A stretch of DNA of 64,000 nucleotides from Sphaerosporella brunnea (taxonomy: Eukaryota > Ascomycota > Pezizomycetes > Pezizales > Pyronemataceae). The notes below the pieces were generated by a model, which saw nothing but the letters and a program-made list of their open reading frames with translations, was not told the DNA's origin and did not search any database. This document shows, piece by piece, positions 9,691 through 21,239 of this stretch. The stretch is taken from positions 1 through 64,000 of the forward strand of contig VXIS01000091.1 of the NCBI GenBank assembly GCA_008704415.1. Reading direction: 5' to 3'. Numbering within the stretch: position 1 is the first letter of the stretch; each line of letters begins with the position of its first letter. The position numbers were made by a program, and so were the translations under genes.

Positions 9691-9695
9691 GTTGT
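9657..9695. repeat. (GTT)n microsatellite just before a start codon
   Basis: An almost pure GTT run (CAA on the minus strand), broken by one GTC. It ends at the base next to the ATG of the nuclease-like gene, so it forms the end of its 5' leader. If the upstream ATG were used, it would instead encode a Thr run. Confidence 0.9.
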
Positions 9696-9799
9696 GGTGA
9701 TATGCACGACGCAACGCTCAGCCCCACCGCATTGGGATATGTCACCAGCCACGCCCGCAGTGAGAGCCGATGATCGACCGCAACCAATCTTCAATGCAT

Positions 9800-10392
9800 T
9801 CGGGCAAACAAAGTATTGAACAATTCACAACCCTGGCGTACTACCGCGCGTCTACGCGCCTAGCGCGAGCGCGCCATCCAGCAGCCGCGCTCGTGCGCTG
9901 GAGCGGCGGCCTGATAATGGCTGAGATATATCCTTGGCGCGTGCTTGTCACGGCAGAATGAAATAACGGTGCACCGCCATGTTGTGGGGTGTACGCAGTG
10001 CAATAAGTGTATTAAACACCCATAAGAGACTGCATCGCTGTGCAGACCAGACCAAACTGGTTGCTAGTGATGGGCAACGAACGACTACTGCAAATACTCA
10101 AGGCGGTTCAGGCGGCCGGGGGCGGAGCTTTGGTAGACACGGCGCGAGCGGACGTTCATCAGATTACAACGGTGGAAGGCGAACGGTCTGCGGTGCACGT
10201 AGGATTGTCTGTCGGCGGTCGCTTCTCCGGGGATTCGCAACTGCAACATCACAATGGTCGAGCGTACTGACCGCCCCAGCGCTGCCCACCTCTGCCTATG
10301 GTTTCAGTATTTGTCATTCTGTCTGGTGATGCGGTGATGTATTGTCTCGCATGCTGTTCTTGCTTCGGCGACAGCATCTTCGAAAGCATGGC
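9800..10392. other. No gene supported; possible hAT terminus at about 10064
   Basis: The sequence TAGTGATGGGCAACGAACG at about 10064 looks like a hAT left end. GCTGCCCACCTCTG near 10288-10301 could be a decayed right end. No matching 8-bp duplication was found, so the element is not called. Confidence 0.3.
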
Positions 10393-11688
10393 TCATGTCG
10401 GTGAAACCAGCTTCGTCCATCTTTTCTTCGGCAAAACGAGGGTTGTATTTTCCGCGAAATAGACTTGCTCATCAGCGTAACAGGCTCTTTTCGTCTTTTT
10501 CCGCCTCTCATATCCAGATTTCTTTTCCATAGAAGCGGCTATCTCCTGTCCTTCGTCGAAATACGCCCTGTTTTTGGCGAAAGCAGCTTTCTTCTTCTTT
10601 ATCTTTTCGGCCAAACGATATTTCCTTCGGCTCCCGCTGTTCGGCGAAGTAAGCTTTCTTCTGCGGCGAAGTAAGTATTCGTGTGGGAAAATCGGCATTA
10701 TCTTCGGCAAGAGCAGCTGTTCCTTTTCAATGATTGGCACTTTTTCCTGTTCTGTTTTCTCGGGATCCACGTCGAAACGAGCCCTGTCTCCGGCAAAAGC
10801 AGCTCTCTCTTTTGCAAAAGCAGCTATTGCTTTGGTCAAACTGGCTCTCTTCGGCGTCGGAAGCCCGTTCTTCGGCCAAAGCAGCTTTCTTTTCAGCCAT
10901 CAACATGTGCGTCACTATATGACTACGATTCAGGAAATGGGGGCTAGCCGCGCGCCAATGGGCGTTGGCTGTCAATAGGACAGAATCGATGCTTGTCATC
11001 GCCTTGCCGTCAGACGTTTCGACCTTTTGGCCTGACTCACGGCTCTCCTTTCGGTCCCCTTTTTTCTTTGGACACTTCTGCTTCATGTGGCCTATCATTC
11101 CACGGCGCCAGCGATTGAAGCCTTCTCCTTTTTCACATGGGGCATACATCGCCGCATCTGTCGCTGCCGCATCCCTCGCTGCTGCGACCCTTGCAGCAGG
11201 GATCGCATCGGTCGCTGCTGCCACTCTCGAAGCAGGCATCGATCTCTCGCACAGTGCCATGCGCTTCAGAATCTTTGCAAAATCGCAGTCATCGGCAGTC
11301 CAGCCATCAGATTTCGCTTTGCAAACCGTTCATATTCCTCAGGAAGCTCCATCCAGTGAATGACGGTCTCCACTACCTCCTCAATATCCTCTGGCCTAGC
11401 GGCGTGGCGTCGCGGTAACTTAGATCCTTCACGGCTTCGGAGGCCGCTCCGTTTGCCGAGGGGACTTGGGGACCGCGCGCCGCTTTCTGTGGGCGTGTCG
11501 TCGCATTTTTAGAGGTCCTCCGTGCGGTGTTGGAGGGCAAAAATGTTGCCTCGATGTTGGAAGCGGTCAAACGGTGCGGGTAGCATGGACGGAGCGAGCT
11601 GCTCCCTAACCTGGCCGTGCTTTTGGACGGCCAGGCAATATTCGTCTAGTGCACGCTGCAAGGGTGTCTGTTGTTTGAGGGTGGTCAT
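10393..11688 (-). pseudogene. Decayed gag-like gene with coiled-coil repeats
   Basis: The ATG at 11688 follows a TATA-like TATTTAA by about 60 nt. The frame runs through at least two stops (after the TEDL at about 11512 and after TAILQRF at about 11267) and one frameshift. The order is a gag-like segment (EEVVETVIHWMELPEEYERF), an Ala-rich linker, a damaged zinc knuckle (GHMKQKCPKKK, whose first two cysteines are lost), then a Lys/Ala/Glu-rich C-terminus. That last part carries repeated (A)AFAxxRAxF-like units, at about 10893, 10822 and 10578. The knuckle followed by a basic patch suggests the nucleocapsid of an LTR retrotransposon, but no protease or reverse transcriptase follows. A domesticated gag-derived gene that later decayed is an alternative. 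Confidence 0.5.
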
Positions 11689-11746
11689 GTTGCGAGGAAT
11701 GGGATGTCGTGCAGTAGATGGTTGGTAAAGCAAGGGGTGTGAGTGC

Positions 11747-11753
11747 TTAAATA
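11747..11753 (-). promoter_or_regulatory. TATA-like box
   Basis: TATTTAA on the minus strand (in GAGGTATTTAAGCAC), about 60 nt before the first ATG of the gag-like pseudogene. It is followed by a pyrimidine-rich leader, the usual spacing for a fungal core promoter. Confidence 0.4.
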
Positions 11754-12274
11754 CCTCAAGTATTATGACCACCTAAACGCACGAGTTGTTGCGACGTCAG
11801 GGTCCAGGGTGCCAGTGATTTGACGATGAAAGGGTACATTTGCTCTCTCGCCAAATACCCCATCGACTCGACTGTAAGAAATAGCGCAGTCTGGTGAAAA
11901 ATGGGGTTCTAGTGATGTCAGTTGTTACCGGGAAGGTGAATTCAGACGTTGGATCGCACAGAATTAATCGCGGGTGATGCCTCGCGGGTGGGCGACTAGA
12001 GCTCACCGTCGTATGCTCGCGGCCGGGGTGCAATCCTTCAAATAAAATGCCGCGTGGATATTGTCATGGCCGCGGCCGCACCGTCAGACAGAACCATATT
12101 CGCCGTTGGTTAAACGGACAGCATTCCTGCCTTCGCCTCTGGGCGCTACGCACGGCCGGTAATGCGCTGGCTGGACAGAATTTTCTCGACGGCTATTGCT
12201 CCAGTGGCCTATTACGATGGCCGAACAGTCGACTACGACCATCCACAATCTGGCACGGTTGAAACGACAAGTAC

Positions 12275-12496
12275 ACACATCACACATCAACAGCCAGTCC
12301 GCCCGCCCAGCTGCGTTGGGCATATGTGGGCTGATCAAAAAGCCCGACTGGCTGTTTGGGCTGCAGCCCACGACCGAGACTACAGTGACGATAAATACAA
12401 CCACCATGATGTCAGCTACCGCCAGTAAATGAAACGTACATACAGTTATTCACCCTGTAAAGGGTAAACTAGGAGGGAATCACTAGATAGGAGTTT
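12275..12496 (-). repeat. Dispersed repeat R3, reverse copy
   Basis: Read on the minus strand, this segment (GTAAACTCCTA...GTGATTCCC...CTGGCGGTAGCTGAC...CAAACAGCCAG...TTTTTGATCAGCCCACA...CCCAACGCAGC) is collinear with 17395-17600 over about 200 bp. A LINE inserted at its edge (12497). Element class unknown. Confidence 0.6.
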
Positions 12497-12510
12497 ACTA
12501 TCACATCCCA

Positions 12511-14042
12511 CTTCGGCTCTAGGTCACCTCGTCCGCGGGGCTATCTTACCGACGCCGACACTCTGCTAGCCCATCGGAGACGTCGGTTTGCCTACAGGCT
12601 CGCTGCGACGCCGGCTAGGAACCCCGCCGGCGACCGGATTCGATCCGCCATGGCCGCATCAACGACGTCAGTGGACGAGGAGCAAGGACACTCCACGACA
12701 GCTAAACGACTATTGCGTTTCGTGGCCAAAAACACCTTTGTCGAGCCGGCTGCACGTCCGCCACCCACTACGCTGGGAGCCAAGCTAGCGGCCAACATCC
12801 CAGGCCAGCCAACCGCAATTGAACCCAGCGTGGCTACATGCGACGTCCCTCGCGGCTGCGTGGTCATTGAGCTGCAAGAAGACGCTATTCCGTCGGCTAA
12901 GAGATGGCAGGAACCGAGGAACGACGCCGTTGCAGTTTACTCAGACGGATCCAGGCTGGAGGACGAGAGCTGCGCCTACGCAACGGTAACACGCCGGAGC
13001 CGAGAGCGCCAGTGACTAGGAACAGCCAAATATGTCGGCTCCAACGAGGAACCTTACGACGCTGAGCTATTCGGCATGGCCGCCGGCCTTGAGCTTGCCA
13101 TACACTGCCTCCCGGCAACGTCCGGCACCGTCCGCATTTTCGTAAATGCGCAGGCAGCTATCCAGCGGCTACTTGACACCAGGCCCGGACCTGGCCAATG
13201 GATCGTCCCCAGGATCGCGCGCGCCGAGAAAGCCATTCTAGACGCGGGCGGGACCACTGAGTTCCGCTGGACGCCACGCCACAAAGACGTCCCCGGCAAC
13301 GAGCAAGCCGACCAGCTTGCCGAAGGAGCCGCCAGCAGTCGGTCCCCGTCGGAAGTCCCCAAGGTGCTCGCCGCTACGTCGCTCGCCTACAGCGCCAGAG
13401 CGGGTACGGAGGCTAAACGACAAGACCGCGACCGATGGCTTGCCCAGCATTGCCGGCCGAAGAGCTACTACCGGATGCCCAGAGGCACAGGCAACAAGAC
13501 CGATTTTAAGACCTGGAAGGCCGTTGCTACGCGTTTCTTTCAACTCCGGCTGCAGAAAGCTCCGACAGCCCCCTACCTGGGGCGACGTGCGGACGACAAG
13601 TCCTGGTGGTGCAATAGCGGTGCCGTCCAGACGCGGGACCACCTGTTTAAGTTCTGCAAGAGGTGGAAAAACGAGCAGATGGCGCTCTGGAGGAAGGTTT
13701 CAGAGGCTACGAAATAAGCAGGGCAGAAGCGCTGGTCAGCGACGGCTACGGCCGCGCTGCTGGCGGATGATAGGTGTACGCAGGCCATCCTGGACTTCCT
13801 GGCCACTACCAAAGTCGGATCCTGGCCTGCTGGAGGCGTACCGTGTTGAGACTGTCTTTCCTTGGTGCGCTGGTATGATATTCGGAGCAATTCGCGATTT
13901 TGTTTTCTCCTTAGAGGAGTCGCAGGCCCTAGTAGTCGGCTCTGGCGAAGGGGTAGCATAGTCTCTTCCTTTCGCATATGTCATGGCCGCAAGCGGCCGA
14001 ATACAACATGATTAAACAAAAACAAAACAAAACAAAACAAAA
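12511..14042 (+). mobile_element. 5'-truncated LINE with RNase H and zinc knuckle
   Basis: A 1,532-bp insertion flanked by the 14-bp duplication ACTATCACATCCCA (12497-12510 and 14043-14056). It contains the C-terminal third of pol, then a 3' UTR, the hairpin GGCCGCAAGCGGCC at 13984-13997, an AACATGATTAAAC motif and an (AACAA)n tail at about 14009-14042. Tad/I-like fungal LINEs have this layout of reverse transcriptase, RNase H and a CCHC knuckle. The copy is dead (see the pseudogene entry). Confidence 0.92.
12520..13717 (+). pseudogene. LINE pol C-terminus (RNase H and zinc knuckle)
   Basis: The frame holds HRRRRFAYRLAATPARNPAG (linker after the reverse transcriptase), then RNase H: VYSDGS (first Asp), DAELFG (Glu), IFVNAQAAI where the expected Asp is Asn, TEFRWTPRHKDVPGNEQADQ (last Asp in QADQ). 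A TGA at 13013-13015 interrupts the frame at a position that reads as a Trp codon changed by one G-to-A. A zinc-knuckle remnant (SGAVQTRDHLFKFCKRWKNE) follows, with its first cysteine pair partly lost. Both lesions are transitions, as expected from RIP-type or deamination decay. Confidence 0.85.
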
Positions 14043-14056
14043 ACTATCACATCCCA

Positions 14057-14764
14057 ATCCTGGTATGTTTATGGGCGCCGAATGAACTCCGCCACTCTCC
14101 ACCGGAGATCACTCAATGCCCTGGCAGCTGCGCTGGACCCACAGCAGGCTGGGCCGTTTGGGCCGATGCAAAACGCCGCCGGGCTAGCAGCTTAAAGTAG
14201 CCGGCGAAGCCTCAGCTGTGTCGGTGGCTACTGGGAACACTGACCAGAGCTTTGCGGTCTCTGAAACCACCATAACCGGCCCAAATTGATACTTGATTCT
14301 ACGGCAGTTCGAGAGGGCTCAATAGTTGGGATCGCAAACCTCTTCCTGCATTCAGAGATTGCACCAACGAGGACCAAAGAGAAAGCACAAGATACGTTCC
14401 ACAGTCAAAACAGCTGTCACAGCCGCCCATCGATTGAACAATGGGAATCATAGAACCATACTGGTGTGCTGCCGCAGCGGTGCCCGGCAACCGAAGCGTT
14501 TGATTAGACTTATCCCTTATGGACATTCCACCCAACCGTCGAGCCCCATGTGCATCTACCCTCAGGTCGCCACGCCACCGTGCGCGAGCCATTCAGCTCT
14601 CATCTAGTCAACACTGTCGACGTCGATTTGACCGTCCATGTTGCTTTTTCAGAGTCTAGGCTGCGCCATACGAGCCATTGCTGTTGGTCAGCATGCATTG
14701 CACAGTGACTGTACGGAAGCGCCTCCGCACTGAGCTGGCGGGGTGCGACGGGGAAGGCACGATG
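14057..14764. other. No gene supported between LINE and hAT copies
   Basis: Open frames here are short and lack recognisable domains. No inverted repeats or target duplications were found. Confidence 0.5.
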
Positions 14765-14949
14765 GTCTTGGGCAGGGCTGTCAAAAGTCCGGCCAGTCCA
14801 GCTTTGAACGCGGCCTGAACCGGACTGATGAAACGGGCTTTTGAAATCACGCCCCGTTTGGACCAGGCTTTTTGGACCGAGACCCAGGCGCCTATGGGCA
14901 CCCGCCAGGCCCAGGAGGACCCGGCGCCCGCCAGGCATCTGTAGTTTTT

Positions 14950-15918
14950 GTTTTGTTTTAATCATATTGCATTTGGCCGCTTGCGGCCATGGCATGTAAA
15001 GTACAGAATCATCGCCGCCCCTAGGCAGTGGTCGTGCTCTGGGGTTCGCTCCTCCGAAGAAAAGGAAAGTAAGGAAATCGTAACCGGAGACAAAAAGTTA
15101 AGGAAAATCGTAACAAAGAAAAGGATACACAAGCGTAAACAGGTCTGACATCAGTTGGCCACCCTCGGCCACATTCCAACACTCGTGCTGTGCAAAAAGG
15201 CCATCACCGCCTCTTTGCAACGGCTATCCGCCAGCAGGTCTTTCACCGCGGTGTTTGTATTCCGCCTCTTCTTGCCTTCCTCTGGAGTGGCCTGCACCAC
15301 CGCTTTCCACAACACCTGATGCTCGCTGCGCCACTTGCGGCACGTCTTGAAAAGGTGGTCTCTGGTCTGCGCCGGTCTCCGAGGGCAGAACCCGCACGTG
15401 TCGTCTGCGCGGCGTCCTGTTCTGTGCAGGTAAGGGGCAGTCGGGGCTTTTTGCAGCCTTAGCTAGAAGCAGCGCGGCGAGCGACTTCTTGGTATTGAAA
15501 GCAGTCTTATTGGTACCCTTTGGTCGTCTGTAGTAACCCTTTGGCGTGCAATGCTTGGTAAGCCAGGCTTCTCGGTCTTGACGCTTGGTTTGCGTGACGG
15601 CCCTGGCGATGTGTGCGATTGAGGTAGTGGCGAGGACCTCGGGGGGGCGCGGCAGGGGTTTGGGTCTCTGCGGCCTCTTTGGCGCGCTTGTCGGCTGCTT
15701 CGTTGCCAGGCACGACCTTGTGACCTGGTACCCAGCGAAACTCGATAGTCCATCCGGCGTCTATCAGTCGGTGTTCAGCCTTCACAATCTCCGGCAATAT
15801 CCACTGGCTGGCCCAGGTTTGTCGCTCCGAAGACGTTGGAGGGCGGCCTGCGCGTCTACGAAGAGGTGGACAGTCCCGGACGTTGGTCCCCCAGGTAGAC
15901 AGCAGAGTGTCCGGGGCA
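14950..15918 (-). mobile_element. 5'-truncated LINE inserted in a hAT copy
   Basis: Read on the minus strand, the element ends at 14950 with the 3' hairpin GGCCGCAAGCGGCC and an ATATGATTAAAACAAAA-type tail. A near-copy of CATCTGTAGT(C)TTTTG lies at both borders, which is sequence of the hAT element and so marks the target duplication. It carries the end of RNase H and a well-kept zinc knuckle. Confidence 0.85.
15148..15900 (-). pseudogene. LINE RNase H end and CCHC zinc knuckle
   Basis: The RNase H part reads TIEFRWVPGHKVVPGNEAAD with the final catalytic Asp. After a frameshift near 15507 the frame continues through APTAPYLHRTGRRADDTCGF to the knuckle CGFCPRRPAQTRDHLFKTC (C-x2-C-x9-H-x4-C). 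It then runs to a natural stop at about 15148 after LHSTSVGMWPRVAN. It keeps all four knuckle ligands, unlike the copies at 3151 and 12511, so it represents the family consensus best for this domain. Confidence 0.8.
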
Positions 15919-16394
15919 TCTGTAGTCTTTTGCTTACACATACATCAAGGAAAGAAACATGAACGCGAGATACAGATTCAACAACCTGAACAACCTCCAG
16001 CTACCCCGCCATCTCCGTCCAAGTGACTCTGCATACGGTCAACCTGATGAATTTGAGGACCCGCCCCATAGACCAGATCTTCCCTCGCTAGGATTTGAGG
16101 CATTCTATGGCGTGGATCGACCAGTCTTTTGATTGCAATCGACGCTGTAGCTGCGGCGGAACGACCACCGAACGATTAGCGCTTTTAGTGGCCCCCCGTT
16201 CGGCACAATGACCAACCTGACCTTACCGGGCACCGGCCGGCACGTATCAGATGCACCGGCCGGCACGTATCAGATATCCAGCTTTTTGTTATGCCTGCCC
16301 GAACCTGTCGGGCCTGCCACATCACCGGCCCGACCTGACCCACTCTGTGGGGCCCCGTTTGACCTGGCGGCCGGCCGGACTATTGATTGCCCTG

Positions 16395-17394
16395 CCTGCT
16401 TTGTATGGGCCTCAGGAGCCCAGGATTACCGCAGCCACGGTATGCCTAAGCCGTTTGCCGCTGGTTCTACAGCACGTAATCAGAGATGTCCCAACCGGAA
16501 ACTGATCTGCGACAGGTCCCTCTGGGTGAGGCGTGGACCCTTCCAGCATCCGAACGGGATCCGACGATTACTGAATGAATACCCCGGAGTGGAAGAATGA
16601 AAACGAGCAGGCTCGCCAGGTACTCCCCGTATGAACCCGGAAGGTGCGGTGCTGAAGGCATGCGGGGTGGCCCTGAGAAGTTGATTTCCCGTTGCACCTG
16701 CTGAGCAATGACTGATATGCGCCTGCCGGCCGGTTCGACAGCATCACTGGGCTGGACCGCAAAGGGTGGGCTAATCCAGGTGGCTGGCTCGGATGGTTAT
16801 CCCTAATAGCTGTGGTCCCGCGACCTGTTGGATTCCGTTCTGGGGTTGGTGTCATGCAGCCAGGTCGTTCGGATGCAGACCATTCCGGACCTTATCTGTA
16901 CTCTTGGGCTGTCAGCACTCAATATCATCAAAGGAAGTATCTTGGAACCTACATCGACTTGCTGTCATGGTGAATCTCAGGACGAGGGGAGGTGAAAGAG
17001 GGAGCGGTTGAACACCATCGATGTGCCGCCCGCACCGCCACCAAGCTCTAAACAACCAACCACCTGTCGTACTCCCTGAGAAACAAAGGGATCGCCCCAA
17101 CGCATCGATAACCAAGGAGAGCCACGTCTGGGCGATCAAACAGAAGTCACAAACACCATATCAAAATGTCCCACATTTAGCCGTTGCGGAAGTGGAGGCT
17201 CAAATCTTCCATTATGAACATCCATTTTGTTTTTGCCGACGACGAGGGGCCTAGTGGTGCAAAGTCAGCCAATAACGGGCCGCCTGAATCTTTTTCGCTG
17301 TTGGGCCAGCCCGGATGGCAGGGCTGTGAGTGATCTCCGGTGAAGACCAGCCACTGCGAGTGGCGGGGTTCCATCGGCGCTGATAAACTTCTTA
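16395..17394. other. No gene supported; one dispersed repeat phrase
   Basis: A phrase at about 16990-17090 (GAACACCATCGATGTGCCGC... CCACCTGTC... CTCCCTGAGAAAC) recurs with differences at 19500-19575, so the two are remnants of one unknown repeat. No domain-bearing ORF was found. Confidence 0.4.
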
Positions 17395-17600
17395 AGATCC
17401 GTAATGCTGTAGTAAACTCCTAGGTAATGATTCCCGCCTAGTGATCCGTTTTCACAGCGAATAACTTTATGTACATTTCTCTACTGGCAGTGGCTGATGT
17501 CACGGTGGTCGGGCTCCGTCGCGGGCCGCAGCCTAAACAGCCACCCCGGCTTTTTGATCATCCCACAACCGCCCAACGCAGCCGGCCGGCCTGGCTCGCT
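17395..17600 (+). repeat. Dispersed repeat R3, forward copy
   Basis: About 200 bp collinear with the reverse copy at 12275-12496 and, in part, with 1825-1897. It borders the copia-like leader to its right, possibly as an insertion into it. Confidence 0.6.
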
Positions 17601-17699
17601 GTTGAGAACACTGCCTAAACGCAGTTCCAGTATGCCGGCCCCAAAATCGGCAGCCAACCAAAGATATTCCTGCCATCTTGATCTATCTAGTCAACAATT

Positions 17700-18560
17700 G
17701 CGCTTTCGAGCTCCAGCTGTATATTCCCACAGTTCCGGGACGCTCGCGTTTCGTTAGTTCCAACTGGTTATGCCAACAACAGGTCTGGAGCGTAGTTTTT
17801 CGGTAGTTCCGGCTGTTTGTATCCACAGCTTCAGGGTCTGGGTGCTCGATCGTTCGGTACCAGCACGTATTGCGGCTTTTCGTTGAGTAAATCCCTTTGT
17901 TTTTCGCTATGCCCCGTCCGCAAATGATTCGTCAAGCTCCTGTTGTCTTATACCCTACAACGTCAGGGTATCGTTGAGATAATTCCGCTTGCTTTGCGCC
18001 GTGCGCAACATAGCACCAGCTGTCGTATACCCACACCTTCAGGATCTCGCTGCTCAAACCTGTCCGCAGCAGCTCCAGCCGTTTATGGCCACCGCTCGGG
18101 GTCCGCGCTAAGCCAAAACCGTTTCGCACTGATCCGCAAACAATGCTGCAAGCTCCAGTTTTCTCATGCCCACAACTCAAGCGATCGGTAAGCTATAGAA
18201 GTTTCGTTCCAATCGCAGACGATTCCTAAGCTCAAGTTGTCTTAACCCACACACCTTCAGGGCTTGTTCGCTGCGCAGTCTCGTCCGTTGCAGCACCAGA
18301 TGCATATGCCGACGTCTTCTGGTCCGCGCTGCTCACTCTTGTCAATCGCAGGTCGTTTTCCTTCCTTGCCACGACTTCTCTTTCCGGGAACGCTGGTCTC
18401 TTTTCAGGGATGTTGTCTGTTCTTACCAAGCCGTAGCGCCAGGCTGATAACCTGTTGAAGCTATAGACGGAGCCACTGTGTATAGCCATCGCTGAAGTTC
18501 ACGCAGTGGGCTTTAAGAACGGCGGTAGAAGTGATGATTAGACCTGCCCGGGTCAGCTGT
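17700..18560 (-). mobile_element. 5' part of a copia-like LTR element
   Basis: On the minus strand, a decayed LTR (to about 18453) ends CTTCAACA and is followed by GGTTATCAGCCTGGCGCTACGGC (18430-18452). This matches the half-tRNA primer site at 57296-57318 with few differences. The interior leader (17700-18430) contains degenerate 70-80 bp units with AGCTCCAGTTGTCTTA and CCCACAACTTCAGGG, as in the 57-kb element. The rest is missing, and repeat R3 abuts it. Confidence 0.6.
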
Positions 18561-21239
18561 GAAGGTTGTAACACGATGCGGTGAAAGATGCTCTCGCCAT
18601 CGCCATCTTCTCACAAAAAACGGTGCAATCGCCCAGATTGTAACCTGGCGGCAACTGCGATTACACGTCACGTCACAACATCGAATTCCTCAGATCACTA
18701 ATCGGCTGAAAACTCTTGTTCGATTGAGCTGTGCAGATAGCGTGATTTCGATACATCAGCCACTCAAGCCATGCCTGCACATCGCCAACACACCTACACA
18801 AGCATTGTGAGCCCTGTGATACATATACTCACAGCGTGGAATTTGGCGACGCAAAATCCCCTTCATGCCGAGTGGCCCGCGAAGTCCGCTGCAGTGCCGT
18901 TGACCAGCGATGTGGGACCTGCGTCGCGAAACCGCTTCTCGGGCCTGTTGCGACCCGGCGATGCGGCGGTGCGTTGGGTTGCTGCTACTGGAAAATGCAA
19001 GTATCCCCCGCCAATACGGCATCGCGTTCAGCGCAAGCCCCCGACGTTCAACCGATCAGCAGCTCGCCGTGCGTGGAAGCAAGCTGAATGCTGATTACGC
19101 CGCTGCGGTAGCAGTAAGGGTAGCACTCTGCGTGTTCTTTGAAATCATTCAATGAATTCAGAACGTTGAGCGCAAGCGTGTCGCCAGTCGCAGGGATCAT
19201 GTCAGCAGTGGCAGACTGCTCTGGGGATTCATCGCAACGGTGGTTGCGTGGGTAGTCGTCTCCCCTTCAATCGCAGGACAACTGGGCGCGCGCGGGGAAT
19301 TTCGCAGATCCAGCATTCCCGTAAATGGCCGGCTCCGTCGAGTATGGTGCTGCGCCGGGTTCGCTGCCAGTGTGCGTAAACTGCGACGTTGGGAAAGGCC
19401 CGTCGGAGTTTAAAGCGTTGCATCGTATTAGCCTTGCTGGAATCGGTGGGCGGGACGTGTACACCGCAGGATACGTGTAGCTGGTGCGATGGCACAGGGG
19501 CTGGGCGAACACCATCGATCTCCGCCGCGAGGCGCTGAACAGCCACCTGTTACCGCGCTCCGTGAGAAACCACGGTTTTCGCTGAACGGAGAGACAACCG
19601 GAGAGGCTCGACGCCGGCACGAGAGAGTCCAAGGAGCGGTAAAGGTTCGGGTCGTCGGGTTGCCGAGAAACGCGGCGATGGTAGCGTTACCACCGCCAGT
19701 CGTAATCTGCTCAGCCGCACGAGGTGATCAAGCTGCATCGTGGCCGTTTGAGCTACCGGCGTTTCAGCCTCACCGTTGCTCGATCGATTCGGGCGGCAAG
19801 AAGTTACTACACGTTTCGATACGAGCGCGATGGAAATTTTGTTGCAGTTGAACATACTCGATATGGGGGTCTTCCAATCGCGGCAGCGGCCTAAAAGATT
19901 GAAACGAGACCGTGATCCCTTCAGCTCGCTGACAACGTGATGACATCGACGGCATTCAACAAGAAATATCATCAACACCCTGTCTTCAACCCGCCCGTCA
20001 AGGCTGCACACCCGAAAACATCGCTGTCAGCCAGCCGACACGGGAACACGGACCCTGATACGCTTCAGCGATAGCTGGCGCCGACACTGCTGCTCCTCAG
20101 CAGCAGCTAGCAGACATGCCGCTGTTGACCGTGATTTTTGGCATTCGTGACTGTCCGTCATCCCCGTCATCAGCAGGCAACTGGTCATTGTGCAGAGGTT
20201 CGTTAGCTGGGATTGTCTAGATGTTCCTCTTTCCGTTGAAATCGTTGTCGGTGGACCCAACCCCGAGGTGGATCGCCGTAGTGTATTTCATCCAAAGAGA
20301 CGTTGAGACCGCGGCCAAGAATGGAGGTGATCATGTACCACGCACTCAGCGGCGTTCACGATGGGAAAAACCTGCTGGATCGTCACAAGAGTGTTGCTTT
20401 CAAAGCTGCATTGCTTCCAGTTCGATGCCTTGGATCGGCGTCACCTTGTACCTTCGCAGCATGCATCAACGCGTCGGAATGGATGGAATAATCGCAGATC
20501 TGCCGGGCGGGGGAAAGGTCTTGTTGTGGGATGTGGAAAAAGGGATAGGCCAGCTTCCAGTGGCAACAGCACCAAACACGCGCCAAATAGGGAAAGCGAA
20601 AAGAGGGAACGCAGGTGCTGAATGCGGTTGTTGACCGCGCAGCGGGGAGCTTCGTGGGTGAAGGCAGTGCCGGTGTGCAGTAGCGGAGTGGATGGAGTAA
20701 GATAAGAAATCGATAAGACCACCGATATTGCTACCTTCAGCTGGTTATATCAGTTGTCCACGGCCGACTATAGAAAAAATATATCCCACAGAGTGAGATC
20801 TAGGCATGCTCCACAATTGAAGCACGACCTTCCCAGTGAGATCTACGCGTATAAAGTTTGCGATGACTGAAGGGCAGTCTTGCCCACTAGCCCCAAAATT
20901 CGCTTAAATCGAAGAGGTACACAAGAGCGGGCGAGTTGTGATTTTGGTGTTTGAGACGTATTTGACAAGAACTCGCGAGTGATGGTTAGTGAGTCCTGCT
21001 TGACGGGTGGAGGAACCTCGGTTTCTAACCGAGCTTCAGGAAAGCAACTGTACCCCCTGCCTTCCTCACTACCTGATGTCAACATAGACAATGCGTCACA
21101 AGCCTCTTTCCTCCAGACACCACATTTTCGGTTATTCAAGCACGATCTTCCCCACTTGCCCCCTTCCTCTTTTCCACTCGCCACACATCTTCCATCTTCC
21201 CGACGCGAAGAAAACTTAAACGTAAAAACTACCCACACA
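18561..21239. other. No gene supported; promoter of the small gene at its end
   Basis: Open frames of 60-170 codons occur on both strands without recognisable domains. The last 70 bases before 21240 are a pyrimidine-rich leader (CTTTCCACTCGCCACACATCTT...) typical of fungal 5' UTRs. Confidence 0.45.

Larger units (their letters stand above)
14773..16394 (-). mobile_element. R1 hAT copy split by a LINE insertion
   Basis: The left end CAGGGCTGTCAAAAGTCCGGCC is at 14773 and the right end GATTGCCCTG at 16394. The LINE at 14950-15918 interrupts it, so the hAT part is about 650 bp. No matching 8-bp duplication flanks it (GTCTTGGG against CCTGCTTT), which suggests a recombinant or old copy. A short internal duplication (GCACCGGCCGGCACGTATCAGAT, about 16225-16271) is peculiar to it. 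Confidence 0.78.

Noticed and set aside
10064..10301. Possible hAT element starting TAGTGATGGGCAAC
   Set aside because: The proposed right end is weak and no 8-bp duplication was found.
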